From a virus, in the IMG/VR virus record IMGVR_UViG_3300010299_000058, positions 1 through 25,244 of that record: 25,244 nucleotides of DNA. One strand, given 5' to 3'. The notes beneath the pieces are model-generated. The model did not search any database and was not told where the DNA came from. It saw only the letters and a program-made list of their open reading frames with translations. The translations under genes were made by a program, and so were the position numbers. Positions within the stretch are counted from its first letter, which is position 1. Each line of letters starts with the position of its first letter. Positions 1 to 6,815 of this stretch are shown here, piece by piece.

Positions 1-24
1 AAAGGTAGAATTAAAAAGAAGACT

Positions 25-465
25 ATGAATGAGGTAGAAAAATTTAGGAAGAGTCTAGATAGATACTGGAATTATCTTGATAGTGTATTAAGAGGGGAAA
101 GGTATAGGCCCTTTACTAGAGACCTAAGAAAAGGCTACATGAAGAGGAACGGAGTCTATCTTATAAGTGAAACACCTTGCGACCACGGGATTAGATATAT
201 AGGAAAGTCAAGTATGGATTTATTGAAGCAGGGTTGCAATGGACTTTACGGAAGACTGGGAAGCCACTGGACAAACATAGATAAAGGATTTCATCATCGA
301 AAAGAGTCGACAAGACAATTATTCAGGGAAGGAAAAGGGGCTGAAAGATTTTGGGTCAAGGTCATGACTAACAGTATGGGACTTCTTGAAGGAATGGAAG
401 AGGGATACGAAAAACATTTAATAGGGAGATATAAAGGATGCAACCTAATAAACAAAAATCAGTAG
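25..465 (+). CDS. GIY-YIG nuclease-family protein
   Basis: This 146-residue protein carries the GIY-YIG endonuclease signature. The first motif is GVY (Tyr45), the second is RYIGKS (Tyr58), Arg77 sits in LYGRLGSH, and a late Glu129 precedes LIGRYKGCN with Asn140. These match the Tyr, Tyr, Arg, Glu and Asn positions of the family, so it is probably active in DNA cleavage. No second DNA-binding domain is seen, and the length is close to small phage GIY-YIG enzymes such as T4 endonuclease II (136 aa); whether it degrades host DNA, works in repair or is a homing enzyme cannot be told. The ATG at 25 overlaps a TGA at 26-28 that closes an upstream frame (tail ...KVELKRRL), consistent with translational coupling. 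It overlaps the next gene by 28 nt. Confidence 0.8.
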   Translation: MNEVEKFRKSLDRYWNYLDSVLRGERYRPFTRDLRKGYMKRNGVYLISETPCDHGIRYIGKSSMDLLKQGCNGLYGRLGSHWTNIDKGFHHRKESTRQLFREGKGAERFWVKVMTNSMGLLEGMEEGYEKHLIGRYKGCNLINKNQ

Positions 466-629
466 ATAAAACAAAAGGGATTATCGTTAACTGTTTAAGG
501 GAAAGCCTAGATAACGTTAGTTCGATAATGAATCTTGAACTAGACGAGGATTGCCTTGAGGCACTCGGTCAATGGAAGGAAGGATTGCTTCGCGCAATGC
601 CACATGTTAAGGAGGACTGGAATGACTAG
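438..629 (+). CDS. small hypothetical protein upstream of denV
   Basis: A 63-residue acidic protein of unknown function. It starts inside the end of the GIY-YIG gene, with a purine-rich AAAGG just before the ATG, and its TAG stop at 627-629 overlaps the denV start at 622. The strong AAGGAGGA ribosome-binding site of denV lies inside its last codons. The C-terminal half (EALGQWKEGLLRAMPHV) looks helical. No domain is recognised. The tight overlap on both sides supports a real gene translated as part of the GIY-YIG to denV unit, but only its position argues for it. Confidence 0.55.
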   Translation: MQPNKQKSVDKTKGIIVNCLRESLDNVSSIMNLELDEDCLEALGQWKEGLLRAMPHVKEDWND

Positions 630-1041
630 AATAAATGGGGCCATACCGCCTAGTAGTCTCTGCGATGTTCATCTTCAAACCGAGCATCGAGAAATCAAGC
701 GTATTCCTAACATGATTAGCAAAGGCCGTTATAGTCTTGAGGGAATTCCCGACCAGTTTTGTCTTGGTCCGGGTCACGTTAAGTTTTTCTACAACAAAAT
801 GCTTTTTCTTCTTAATCGTTACCACCAGCTTCGCAATGAATGTCTTCGCCGAGGACTTAAGGCAGACGGCTACAGCGATGCATGGAAAGGTGTACCCGAT
901 AGTCTTATGTTGGACTGGGACCCAAAGGAATGGCCCCAGGCTAATAAAATTGTAGAGGAAAGGCTTAGGGAAAAGCTTAAAGGGATGAAGATTCACAATT
1001 TTACTGGGATAACTGGAAGACCAAAATATGAAAATTTTTAA
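622..1041 (+). CDS. denV: pyrimidine dimer DNA glycosylase/AP lyase, T4 endonuclease V type
   Basis: A 139-residue homologue of T4 endonuclease V, which removes UV-induced cyclobutane pyrimidine dimers by glycosylase and AP-lyase action. The N-terminus MTRIN is the same as in T4, placing the catalytic Thr2 (whose alpha-amino group is the nucleophile after Met removal) correctly. HLQTEHREIKR aligns with T4 HLMAEYRELPR and supplies the catalytic glutamate (Glu24 here, Glu23 in T4). LGPGHVKFFYNKMLFL matches LGAGHVTFFYDKLEFL. The frame is open back to 556, but the ATG at 622 is preferred: it gives the conserved N-terminus, which the chemistry requires, and has a strong AAGGAGGA site at 608-615. 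It overlaps both neighbours and belongs to the leading repair/nuclease unit. Confidence 0.96.
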   Translation: MTRINGAIPPSSLCDVHLQTEHREIKRIPNMISKGRYSLEGIPDQFCLGPGHVKFFYNKMLFLLNRYHQLRNECLRRGLKADGYSDAWKGVPDSLMLDWDPKEWPQANKIVEERLREKLKGMKIHNFTGITGRPKYENF

Positions 1042-1561
1042 AAAGATAGAGGAGTTAGGCATAAAGTTTCGTAAGGAAATTGAAAGCTTTAGGGAAGTTT
1101 TTAGTCTTGGTGAAGATAAGGACTATAAGGCTGGGTATCTCGATGGCCAGATCGACATGACCGAACAGGTCGTGGCAGAGCTGCGCCCCCTATGGTATAC
1201 CGCGAAGAAGGAGTGGGACGAGTATGATAGGGAAAACAGGAGGGAAAAAGATGAACTTAGGATTAGTCTAGATGAGGCTAATAATGAAATAATGGTCTAT
1301 ACCGAAAAGGCAGCAAGGGCAGAGAATAGACTGAAGTCATTGGAGGATGACTATAGATTGGCAAAGGAAGAGGTTGAGAAGTTAAAAGGTAATGACAAAA
1401 CAACTCATGACTATGAGAAGATTCTTGTTCAGGAAAAGAATAATGCCTGGCAGGAGGCCAAACAATACTATTCAGTTGAGGTCGAATATCTTAAAAGAGT
1501 TATGAGGGACAATGGACTGGACCCAGACAATATTACAGATACAGGTTCGAGTCATGATTAA
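1028..1561 (+). CDS. coiled-coil hypothetical protein
   Basis: A 177-residue charged protein that overlaps the end of denV by 14 nt. Residues 60 to 125 form a long heptad-like stretch rich in Glu, Lys and Arg, typical of a coiled coil. A second helical part follows, and the tail is acidic. No catalytic domain is recognised. Bases 1141-1200 reach 36 G+C of 60, far above the rest of the window, encoding a segment around DMTEQVVAELRPLWYTAKKE. It is the last gene of the higher-G+C leading block, and a class A promoter-like element starts 17 nt after its stop. Confidence 0.7.
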   Translation: MKIFKKIEELGIKFRKEIESFREVFSLGEDKDYKAGYLDGQIDMTEQVVAELRPLWYTAKKEWDEYDRENRREKDELRISLDEANNEIMVYTEKAARAENRLKSLEDDYRLAKEEVEKLKGNDKTTHDYEKILVQEKNNAWQEAKQYYSVEVEYLKRVMRDNGLDPDNITDTGSSHD

Positions 1562-1577
1562 TTTTTTTTGAAAATAC

Positions 1578-1627
1578 TTGTCTAAAAATTTTTTTATGTC
1601 AAAAGAATTTAGTATATTAGCTATATA
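1578..1627 (+). promoter_or_regulatory. class A phage promoter-like element, copy 1
   Basis: Repeated element with TTG at 1578-1580, an A-tract then T-tract, TATGTCAAAAGAATTTAG, and TATATTAG at 1613-1620. The TTG to TATATTAG offset is 35 nt, as in six other copies. TATATTAG differs from the Bacteroidota -7 box TAnnTTTG at one fixed base. The leader runs 25 nt to the ATG at 1646 and has no Shine-Dalgarno sequence. Promoter function is inferred from repetition before genes. Confidence 0.75.
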
Positions 1628-1645
1628 AATTAAAACAACAACGTT

Positions 1646-1960
1646 ATGGCAAAGTTATCAGAAAAAGACAGCAATATGACAAGTTATTGGGGTGACCAAA
1701 TTACGGCAACTCCAAATCAATTAATCGAAGCACTAGGTGAACCTCAATGGGGTTACAATGACGGCACTGACAAGACCAATATGGATTGGGTATGTGAAAC
1801 AGAAGGTGGTAAGGTTTTTACAATCTATGATTGGAAAGAATACAAGCCTTTAAATATGGATTCATACTATGGATTTCATATAGGTGCTCATTCTAAAGAA
1901 ATCAGCAATCAGGCTTGGATGGAATTAAAAACAATGTTTATCACTCAAAAAATACAATAA
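1646..1960 (+). CDS. hypothetical protein, first gene of a class A unit
   Basis: A 104-residue protein of unknown function, rich in Trp and Tyr, with a compact pattern (LGEPQWGYNDGTDKTNMDWV, then GGKVFTIYDWKEYKP) that suggests a small alpha/beta domain. I recognise no named family. The start is set by the class A element 25 nt upstream and the ACGTT-ATG leader shared with the genes at 6596 and 9373. A short gene follows 2 nt after its stop, so it heads a small operon reaching 2745. Confidence 0.75.
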   Translation: MAKLSEKDSNMTSYWGDQITATPNQLIEALGEPQWGYNDGTDKTNMDWVCETEGGKVFTIYDWKEYKPLNMDSYYGFHIGAHSKEISNQAWMELKTMFITQKIQ

Positions 1961-1962
1961 CA

Positions 1963-2151
1963 ATGGTTGAAGATTTATTAAAAGCAATGATAGAAAACAA
2001 TCCTAACTACTATGATTTAGGTAGGGTTGTCCACGAAGTATATAATCAATTAAGTTCAAGAGAAAAAACACCACATCCTGAATTCGATAGAATTGATGAA
2101 AGGATTATGGTTACTGATATTACTCACGATTTACGTACAAAAAATTTATAA
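1963..2151 (+). CDS. small hypothetical protein
   Basis: A 62-residue protein starting MVEDLLKAMIENNP. The frame is open further upstream, but the ATG at 1963, just after the preceding stop at 1960, avoids a 46-nt overlap and gives a sensible helical N-terminus. The next gene begins 1 nt after its TAA. No domain is recognised. It lies between the class A leader gene and a SWIM zinc-finger gene and is probably co-transcribed with both. Confidence 0.6.
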   Translation: MVEDLLKAMIENNPNYYDLGRVVHEVYNQLSSREKTPHPEFDRIDERIMVTDITHDLRTKNL

Positions 2152-2152
2152 C

Positions 2153-2515
2153 ATGTTATACACAAAGGAAAACATAAATACATTTAAAAAGGTTGAAAGT
2201 CTTCTACCTCCTTCCATCGTTAACCTAGGTGACAAAAAATGGATGGTATTCACTGGTGAATCTGGAGGTTGGCATAGCATCGACAATACTGTTACACTGG
2301 AAATGGTTCAGTCAAGATGGACAAAGTGGGAATCAAAAAAATCTGGAAAGGTAGATTCCAAAATAAAATCTATTGAAGTCAAAGGTAGCAAAGGTAACAT
2401 GTATACAGTTTCTAATATCAATGGAAGTCTTTCATGTAGCTGTGCAGGATTTGGATTCCGAAGAAGATGTAAACATGTTGAACAGGCCAAAACTCAATTA
2501 GGAGTTGCGGCATGA
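2153..2515 (+). CDS. SWIM-type zinc-finger protein
   Basis: A 120-residue protein whose C-terminus has the SWIM zinc-finger pattern CxC...CxH: Cys95, Cys97, Cys106 and His108 in CSCAGFGFRRRCKHVEQ. SWIM domains bind DNA or protein partners in helicases, transposases and other nuclear or phage proteins. The first 60 residues (GDKKWMVFTGESGGWHSID) look like a separate small beta-rich module. The ATG at 2153 is preferred to earlier in-frame codons because it follows the preceding stop by 1 nt. It overlaps the next gene at ATGA (2512-2515), which suggests coupled translation. The partner or substrate is unknown. Confidence 0.75.
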   Translation: MLYTKENINTFKKVESLLPPSIVNLGDKKWMVFTGESGGWHSIDNTVTLEMVQSRWTKWESKKSGKVDSKIKSIEVKGSKGNMYTVSNINGSLSCSCAGFGFRRRCKHVEQAKTQLGVAA

Positions 2516-2745
2516 TGAACAGAGATGATGTGCTAAGGTCAATGCAGAATGGTGGTGATATGCAAGGTATGTTATATTTTCTACAGAAATATATTATGTA
2601 CAGAAAAAAGATACTTTGGACTCCTAAAAGAATTGACCCAATGCAAATATATGAGGCACATCAATATGCTATTGAATGGTCGATGAGAGAATTCAATATA
2701 TGTATTTTGAGAAATAAACAGGGACAGGCTGTAAAAATTTTTTAA
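2512..2745 (+). CDS. small hypothetical protein
   Basis: A 77-residue protein, start at 2512 or the adjacent ATG at 2515, overlapping the stop of the SWIM gene. It is basic and helical in outline (LYFLQKYIMYRKKILW; YEAHQYAIEWSMREFNI). No family is recognised. It ends 17 nt before the glycosylase gene, with an A/T-rich gap and no class A element, so the glycosylase is likely read from the same transcript that began near 1630. Confidence 0.65.
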   Translation: MMNRDDVLRSMQNGGDMQGMLYFLQKYIMYRKKILWTPKRIDPMQIYEAHQYAIEWSMREFNICILRNKQGQAVKIF

Positions 2746-2762
2746 TTTTTAAAAAAACAAAT

Positions 2763-3581
2763 ATGCCAGAATTACCAGAGGTTGCATTAACAGCAATAAA
2801 ACTAAATGAAAGAATTGGTGGTACAAAATTACACCAGATAAATATAAAAGGTGGGCGTTACCTTAAGCACGGAAAGCCTGAAGGGCTGATTGAGTTGGAA
2901 CGTAGATTCCCTTGTACAATTGAAGAGGTAGATTTTCACGGTAAGTTATTAACAATGAAACTTAAAGACTCAGCTGGTAAAAATTGGTGGATGTGGAATA
3001 CATTTGGAATGAGTGGTGGATGGAAGTCCAAACAGTCTAAACATGGTCATGTTGAATTTGTAACAGACGCTGGAAATTTTTATTATACAGATGCCAGAAA
3101 TTTTGGAACAATCAAATTTACAGACAGTCTTCAAAAAACAGAAGATAAAATAGCCACCAAAGGTCCTAACCATATAAAGGAAGAAATATCTGATGATTTA
3201 TTCAAACAAAGAATTCAGATGGCTGGTGATAAAAACATCTGTAAAGTTTTAATGGACCAGCGATATATTTCAGGTATTGGTAATTATATCAAGGCTGAGG
3301 TTTTATATAGATGCAGGATATCTCCTCACAGGACAACCGGCTCATTAACAGACGAGGAATTTAGTCTATTAAATAAATACACCAATGAGGTAATATGGGG
3401 CTCCTTTTATAAAGGTGGTGCTACGCTACGTTCCTATTTAGGTTTAGATTTTGACAAGGGAAACTATGTATTTCATTTTAAAGTATACGGCAGGTCCAAA
3501 TGCGACAATGGTTATAAGGTAATTAGAGAGGAAACGCCAGATGGTAGAACCACACATTGGGTAAAAGAAATTCAAAAATAA
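2763..3581 (+). CDS. mutM: Fpg/Nei-family DNA glycosylase lacking the usual zinc finger
   Basis: A 272-residue base-excision enzyme of the formamidopyrimidine-DNA glycosylase (Fpg/MutM, Nei) family, which removes oxidised bases and cuts the abasic site. It begins MPELPEV with the catalytic Pro2 and Glu3. Lys61 in FHGKLLTM fits the conserved lysine of the N-terminal domain. MDQRYISGIGNYIKAE (residues 165-180) is the helix-two-turn-helix DNA-binding motif, including Asn174. The C-terminus VYGRSKCDNGYKV...PDGRTTHWVKEIQK aligns with the zinc-finger hairpin and keeps the Arg (262), but only one Cys (247) of the expected four remains. This resembles the zincless fingers known in NEIL1 and some viral and plant relatives. 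Substrate preference (8-oxoguanine versus oxidised pyrimidines) cannot be settled. Confidence 0.93.
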   Translation: MPELPEVALTAIKLNERIGGTKLHQINIKGGRYLKHGKPEGLIELERRFPCTIEEVDFHGKLLTMKLKDSAGKNWWMWNTFGMSGGWKSKQSKHGHVEFVTDAGNFYYTDARNFGTIKFTDSLQKTEDKIATKGPNHIKEEISDDLFKQRIQMAGDKNICKVLMDQRYISGIGNYIKAEVLYRCRISPHRTTGSLTDEEFSLLNKYTNEVIWGSFYKGGATLRSYLGLDFDKGNYVFHFKVYGRSKCDNGYKVIREETPDGRTTHWVKEIQK

Positions 3582-3630
3582 ACCTCTAAAAATTTCTCTA
3601 TGTCGTAAATATTTTGTATATTAGCTATAT
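3582..3630 (+). promoter_or_regulatory. class A phage promoter-like element, copy 2 (divergent)
   Basis: TATATTAG at 3617-3624 followed by CTATATAAATTAAAACAA, as in copy 1. The upstream block is altered: no TTG lies 35 nt before the core (the bases there are ACC), and TGTCAAAAG becomes TGTCGTAAA. It precedes uvsE, with 24 nt from the core to its ATG. Confidence 0.65.
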
Positions 3631-3648
3631 AAATTAAAACAAATCACT

Positions 3649-4563
3649 ATGGTACAATTAGGTTACGCTTGCATCAATTTGTCATTACCTGCATCACCAA
3701 ACAGGTCAATGATAAAACGTACATTCGATGCAAAAGGTATTGCATACGCCAGCGAATTGGCAATCACAAATGTACGTACCTTAATCGAGGTTATTAAATG
3801 GAATTACAAAAACGATATCAATGTTTACCGCATGTCATCAGACATGGTACCTTGGATGTCACATTACGAACTTACAGATTTACCTGACTACGAACTTTTC
3901 AAAAATCTTCTGCATGGTGCTGGTACATTGGCTAAAAAATATGGTCAACGTATTTCATTTCACCCTGGTCAATTTTGTCAACTAGGTTCTGTCAATCCAG
4001 ACACTGTTATAAAATCAATCAAGGAATTACGGCAACATGCAGAAATCATGGACCTTATGGGGTTGCCTCAATCCAATATGGCCAAAATCAATATTCATGT
4101 TGGTAATGCGGCAGGTGGTAAACTTGCTGCAACTGAAAGGTTTGTTAAAAACTTTTCTCTTCTACCTGACAATGTCAAATCAAGGTTGGTTGTGGAAAAC
4201 GACGACAAACCAGGTTTGTATACAGTACAGGAATTATACGAATTGGTGCACAAACCTCTAGGCATTCCTATTACATTCGATTATCTACATCACCATTGCA
4301 ATCCTGGTGACCTACAGGAACAGCAGGCACTGGAACTCGCAATATCAACATGGCCTTGCAAACCTTGCACGCATTATTCGTCTTCCAAAAAACTATATGA
4401 GGACGAATCAGCTAAGTTATTACAACACGCCGATTATATCTACGAGGAAATTAAAACCTACGGTCACGACATCGACATTGTGTGTGAGGTAAAGGCTAAG
4501 GACCTTGCAATTCTTAAATACCGTGAAAAAATTCCAGATAGGAAAATGTTATTAACTCATTAA
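3649..4563 (+). CDS. uvsE: UV-damage endonuclease UvsE/UVDE
   Basis: A 304-residue TIM-barrel UV-damage endonuclease of the UVDE family, which nicks DNA immediately 5' of UV photoproducts and some other lesions using metal ions. Family signatures are clear: LGYACIN at the start, ISFHPGQF with His105, INIHVG with His150, RLVVENDDK with Glu183, and TFDYLHHHCNPG with Asp211 and His214/215. A late CEVKAKD supplies a further acidic residue. The length fits a complete enzyme. It is preceded by its own class A element and followed after 12 nt by a sigma-factor gene. Together with denV and the glycosylase it gives this phage two independent routes for UV-damage repair. Confidence 0.95.
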   Translation: MVQLGYACINLSLPASPNRSMIKRTFDAKGIAYASELAITNVRTLIEVIKWNYKNDINVYRMSSDMVPWMSHYELTDLPDYELFKNLLHGAGTLAKKYGQRISFHPGQFCQLGSVNPDTVIKSIKELRQHAEIMDLMGLPQSNMAKINIHVGNAAGGKLAATERFVKNFSLLPDNVKSRLVVENDDKPGLYTVQELYELVHKPLGIPITFDYLHHHCNPGDLQEQQALELAISTWPCKPCTHYSSSKKLYEDESAKLLQHADYIYEEIKTYGHDIDIVCEVKAKDLAILKYREKIPDRKMLLTH

Positions 4564-4575
4564 TGGTTTATTAAA

Positions 4576-5187
4576 ATGAGAAAGTCAAAAAGAAATTATA
4601 GTTATACAACAAATAAGGAAGACAAGGAGTTGGTAAAAAAATATTTGGAGGGTGATACAAGTGCATTTACTCCTTTATTCCATAAATACAAAAACATATT
4701 TTTTCACAATGCAGTAAGGTGGTTTAGCTATAAGGAGATAGAAATCGAAGATATGGCAATGGAGTTTCTTGGTAGAATTTCATCTAAAATTCATATGTAT
4801 GACCCAGAAAAATCTTTGTTCTCAACGTGGATTACAAACAGCATGAAAAACTTTATGATAGAATATCACGGTCGTAAAAAGAACAAACCTCATAAAGGAC
4901 TTTCAATTGAGGATTTAGGCTATACCGATAAGGATGGCAATAAGGTATTGGATTCAATAAGAGATGAACATACTCTGAACGAAGTTGAAAGGCTTTCATA
5001 TAGAAAATTAATCAAGGAAATGATTAACTCATTGAGTAAAGAGGACGCCAAAATATTTCAGGAACATTTCATCAATGGAAATTCCCAATATGATACTGCA
5101 GATATATTAGGCCTTCCTAGAAATACAATGTGGTACAGAGTCAAAAAGATTAAAAAGCATCTACAGAAATATAAAAATTTATTGTAA
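4576..5187 (+). CDS. sigma-70 family (ECF-like) sigma factor
   Basis: A 203-residue protein with the two-domain layout of small sigma factors. Residues 17-103 resemble region 2: KKYLEGDTSAFTPLFHKYKN, then EDMAMEFLGRI, then FSTWITNSMKNFMIEYHGRK, which fits the -10 recognition helix. Residues 145-200 resemble region 4, with a helix-turn-helix in YDTADILGLPRNTMWYRVKK. It should bind host core RNA polymerase and direct it to phage promoters. Which promoter class it reads is not shown by sequence. It follows uvsE by 12 nt and its stop lies just before class A copy 3, so feedback on class A promoters is possible. A second sigma-like gene lies at 19638. Confidence 0.85.
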   Translation: MRKSKRNYSYTTNKEDKELVKKYLEGDTSAFTPLFHKYKNIFFHNAVRWFSYKEIEIEDMAMEFLGRISSKIHMYDPEKSLFSTWITNSMKNFMIEYHGRKKNKPHKGLSIEDLGYTDKDGNKVLDSIRDEHTLNEVERLSYRKLIKEMINSLSKEDAKIFQEHFINGNSQYDTADILGLPRNTMWYRVKKIKKHLQKYKNLL

Positions 5188-5192
5188 AAAAC

Positions 5193-5240
5193 TTGCCTAA
5201 AAATTTTTTTATTTCAAATATTTTTAGTATATTAGCTATA
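5193..5240 (+). promoter_or_regulatory. class A phage promoter-like element, copy 3
   Basis: TTG at 5193-5195 and TATATTAG at 5228-5235, offset 35 nt. The leader is the long form (GGAAATTAAAGGATAACACA) and runs 42 nt from core to ATG at 5278. Confidence 0.75.
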
Positions 5241-5266
5241 GGAAATTAAAGGATAACACAACTAAA
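5198..5266 (+). repeat. 69-bp direct repeat of promoter plus leader, copy 1
   Basis: These 69 bases are identical to 9293-9361. The identity covers the A/T tracts, the TATATTAG core and the leader up to ACTAAA, then stops before the start codon. The genes that follow are unrelated. Confidence 0.85.
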
Positions 5267-5277
5267 TTTTTAACATT

Positions 5278-5688
5278 ATGGCAACTTTAAAATACAAAAA
5301 AGACGAGAAAGGTAGAACTATATTAGGTGAGCAATTTGGAATCACAGTTACAAGACCTTGGAGTCAGGAAATGTACAACCACAATGATGATGTGGCAGCT
5401 ACTATGAAAAACAATATCTTCGAGGCTCTTACTGAAATTTATGATACATTTGAAATTAATACTGAAGGTACATTAACTGGAGACGAAGATAGCTTAAGAG
5501 AACTTTCTAAATTTATCTGCTACTATGGTTTTGGTGATGGTTATGACACTACCGATATATACGAAAGAACCTGCGAGGAACTTGAAAGAATGCAAAACTA
5601 CCAACTCCACGAACAGTACTCAAACATGGTAAAGGCTGGATTTGTTAGACCTGAAGAGATTGGATTTGTTGGATATGATAAATTATAA
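5278..5688 (+). CDS. hypothetical protein
   Basis: A 136-residue acidic protein starting MATLKYKKDEKGRTILGEQF. It has a central acidic block (NTEGTLTGDEDSLRELSKFI) and aromatic-rich loops (YYGFGDGYDTTDIYERT). No named domain is recognised. The start is set by class A copy 3 and its long leader. It heads a run of four genes (to 6529) spaced by 0 to 3 nt, which suggests one transcript of early or accessory functions. Confidence 0.7.
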   Translation: MATLKYKKDEKGRTILGEQFGITVTRPWSQEMYNHNDDVAATMKNNIFEALTEIYDTFEINTEGTLTGDEDSLRELSKFICYYGFGDGYDTTDIYERTCEELERMQNYQLHEQYSNMVKAGFVRPEEIGFVGYDKL

Positions 5689-5691
5689 GAT

Positions 5692-5892
5692 ATGAAATTT
5701 GCAAACTATATTAAACACGTATTTTTGGCATTGGCAAATAAAAGGGAGTTAGATGCTCCCCTATTTGTTGACTTTACAAATGCAGAAAAAGATATTGAAA
5801 CATTGGATTTCATGAAACAACTTATTGATAGTAGAATCGAAAAGGTTACAGGCAATCCAGTCAGAACAGTCATAAAAGGTTTTAGAAAATAA
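5692..5892 (+). CDS. small hypothetical protein
   Basis: A 66-residue protein starting MKFANYIKHVFLALANKREL. The N-terminus is mildly hydrophobic but too short and polar to call a membrane segment with confidence. The rest is helical (NAEKDIETLDFMKQLIDSRI) and ends in a basic tail. It starts 3 nt after the previous stop and abuts the next gene with no gap, so it is translated from the same operon. No family is recognised. Confidence 0.6.
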   Translation: MKFANYIKHVFLALANKRELDAPLFVDFTNAEKDIETLDFMKQLIDSRIEKVTGNPVRTVIKGFRK

Positions 5893-6339
5893 ATGGAAAC
5901 AGGTTTATATAAAATAAGAAATTCAATTACTGGTGATTACATTAAAGATTCCCAAGGTAATATTTGGTGGGATTCAATCGATAAGGTTACAGCCAAAATT
6001 GAAAAGCTTACACTTGATGGTAAAAAATACGAGCCTGCAAATTTTATAGTTGAGGAATATTCACATGAATTTTCTAGAACAATAAATATTGGAGATTTCA
6101 TAAGACGTAGAAGGTTAAAGAAAGAGCTCAAGGAGTTTACAAGGTTAACATTGGCCAAAGAAATTTCCAAAAAGAAAAGTGAACTATATGGTTTTGGTTT
6201 TGGAAATCTTTCAATACAAGAAATCAAAGACCTTATCTCAGATGAAAGTATGGACAAAGGAATTGCTGAGATTATTTCGGACATTATCATAGACCTTACA
6301 ATGCTAACAGACCAATTCACAAAACTTAGTAAAAAATGA
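5893..6339 (+). CDS. hypothetical protein, basic middle and helical C-terminus
   Basis: A 148-residue protein whose ATG directly follows the preceding TAA. Residues 1-60 look like a small beta-rich module (GLYKIRNSITGDYIKDSQGN). A basic stretch RRRRLKKELKEF follows at about residue 72, then amphipathic helices (DESMDKGIAEIISDIIIDLT). The basic stretch could bind nucleic acid, but that is inference only. No family is recognised. It lies in the 5278-6529 operon. Confidence 0.65.
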   Translation: METGLYKIRNSITGDYIKDSQGNIWWDSIDKVTAKIEKLTLDGKKYEPANFIVEEYSHEFSRTINIGDFIRRRRLKKELKEFTRLTLAKEISKKKSELYGFGFGNLSIQEIKDLISDESMDKGIAEIISDIIIDLTMLTDQFTKLSKK

Positions 6340-6340
6340 T

Positions 6341-6529
6341 ATGAAAAAACTGATTGTAAAATACAAAATTTTCAAAAGAAAAATTGTTAGAAATTTTATG
6401 CAACATGCAGCTGATGTTATTATAAGTCAGATTGAAAAAACGAACGATGTTTCGAAAATAAACTACCTATACAGTTTAGGTATGGAGTTAGACATGTGGG
6501 CAAATTTTTACAAAATAAAATTAAAATAA
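6341..6529 (+). CDS. small basic hypothetical protein
   Basis: A 62-residue protein starting MKKLIVKYKIFKRKIVRNFM, strongly basic at the N-terminus and more acidic later (KTNDVSKINYLYSLGMELDM). It begins 1 nt after the previous stop and ends exactly where class A copy 4 begins, so it closes this operon. No domain is recognised. Confidence 0.6.
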   Translation: MKKLIVKYKIFKRKIVRNFMQHAADVIISQIEKTNDVSKINYLYSLGMELDMWANFYKIKLK

Positions 6530-6579
6530 TTGCCTAAATATTTCTCTATGTCAAAAGAATTTAGTATATTAGCTATATA
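6530..6579 (+). promoter_or_regulatory. class A phage promoter-like element, copy 4
   Basis: TTG at 6530-6532, TATATTAG at 6565-6572, offset 35 nt, then CTATATAATTAAAAAACAACGTT leading to the ATG at 6596. It begins on the base after the previous gene's stop codon. Confidence 0.75.
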
Positions 6580-6595
6580 ATTAAAAAACAACGTT

Positions 6596-6814
6596 ATGAC
6601 AAAGTTAAGAAAATACACTAAAAACCCAGCCTTTATTTTAGGTACAATGTTTATACTACTTTTATTAACAGAAGGTGGACGAGAAGGATTTATAGAATTT
6701 CTAGGTTTTGTTGCATTGATGGCTATGGCTGGACTACTTGTTCTTTTTACTGGAGCCTTTGCAATATTTGTAAGGGAGGTTATCAAAAGGATAAAGAATA
6801 AAAAAATGGATTAA
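6596..6814 (+). CDS. small membrane protein, two predicted transmembrane segments
   Basis: A 72-residue protein with two hydrophobic helices, around residues 12-26 (AFILGTMFILLLL) and 35-60 (FLGFVALMAMAGLLVLFTGAF), separated by a charged loop (TEGGREG). The C-terminus is basic (KRIKNKKMD), which suggests a cytoplasmic tail. Its ATG follows class A copy 4 by 23 nt. Another small membrane protein begins 1 nt after its stop, so the pair may act together at the inner membrane. The role is unknown; small early phage membrane proteins often alter host envelope or exclude other phages, but nothing here shows that. Confidence 0.7.
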   Translation: MTKLRKYTKNPAFILGTMFILLLLTEGGREGFIEFLGFVALMAMAGLLVLFTGAFAIFVREVIKRIKNKKMD

Positions 6815-6815
6815 T

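Noticed and set aside
556-621. Upstream in-frame extension of denV
   Set aside because: It would bury the catalytic N-terminal Thr; the ATG at 622 has a strong ribosome-binding site and the conserved MTRIN start.
607-1062. 151-codon minus-strand frame over denV
   Set aside because: It is the complement of a clearly identified gene, with low-complexity Phe/Ser/Lys composition.
1560-1575. T-runs after stop codons before class A copies 1, 7 and 8 as intrinsic terminators
   Set aside because: No stable stem precedes the T-runs; they look like part of the A/T-rich upstream region of the promoter element.
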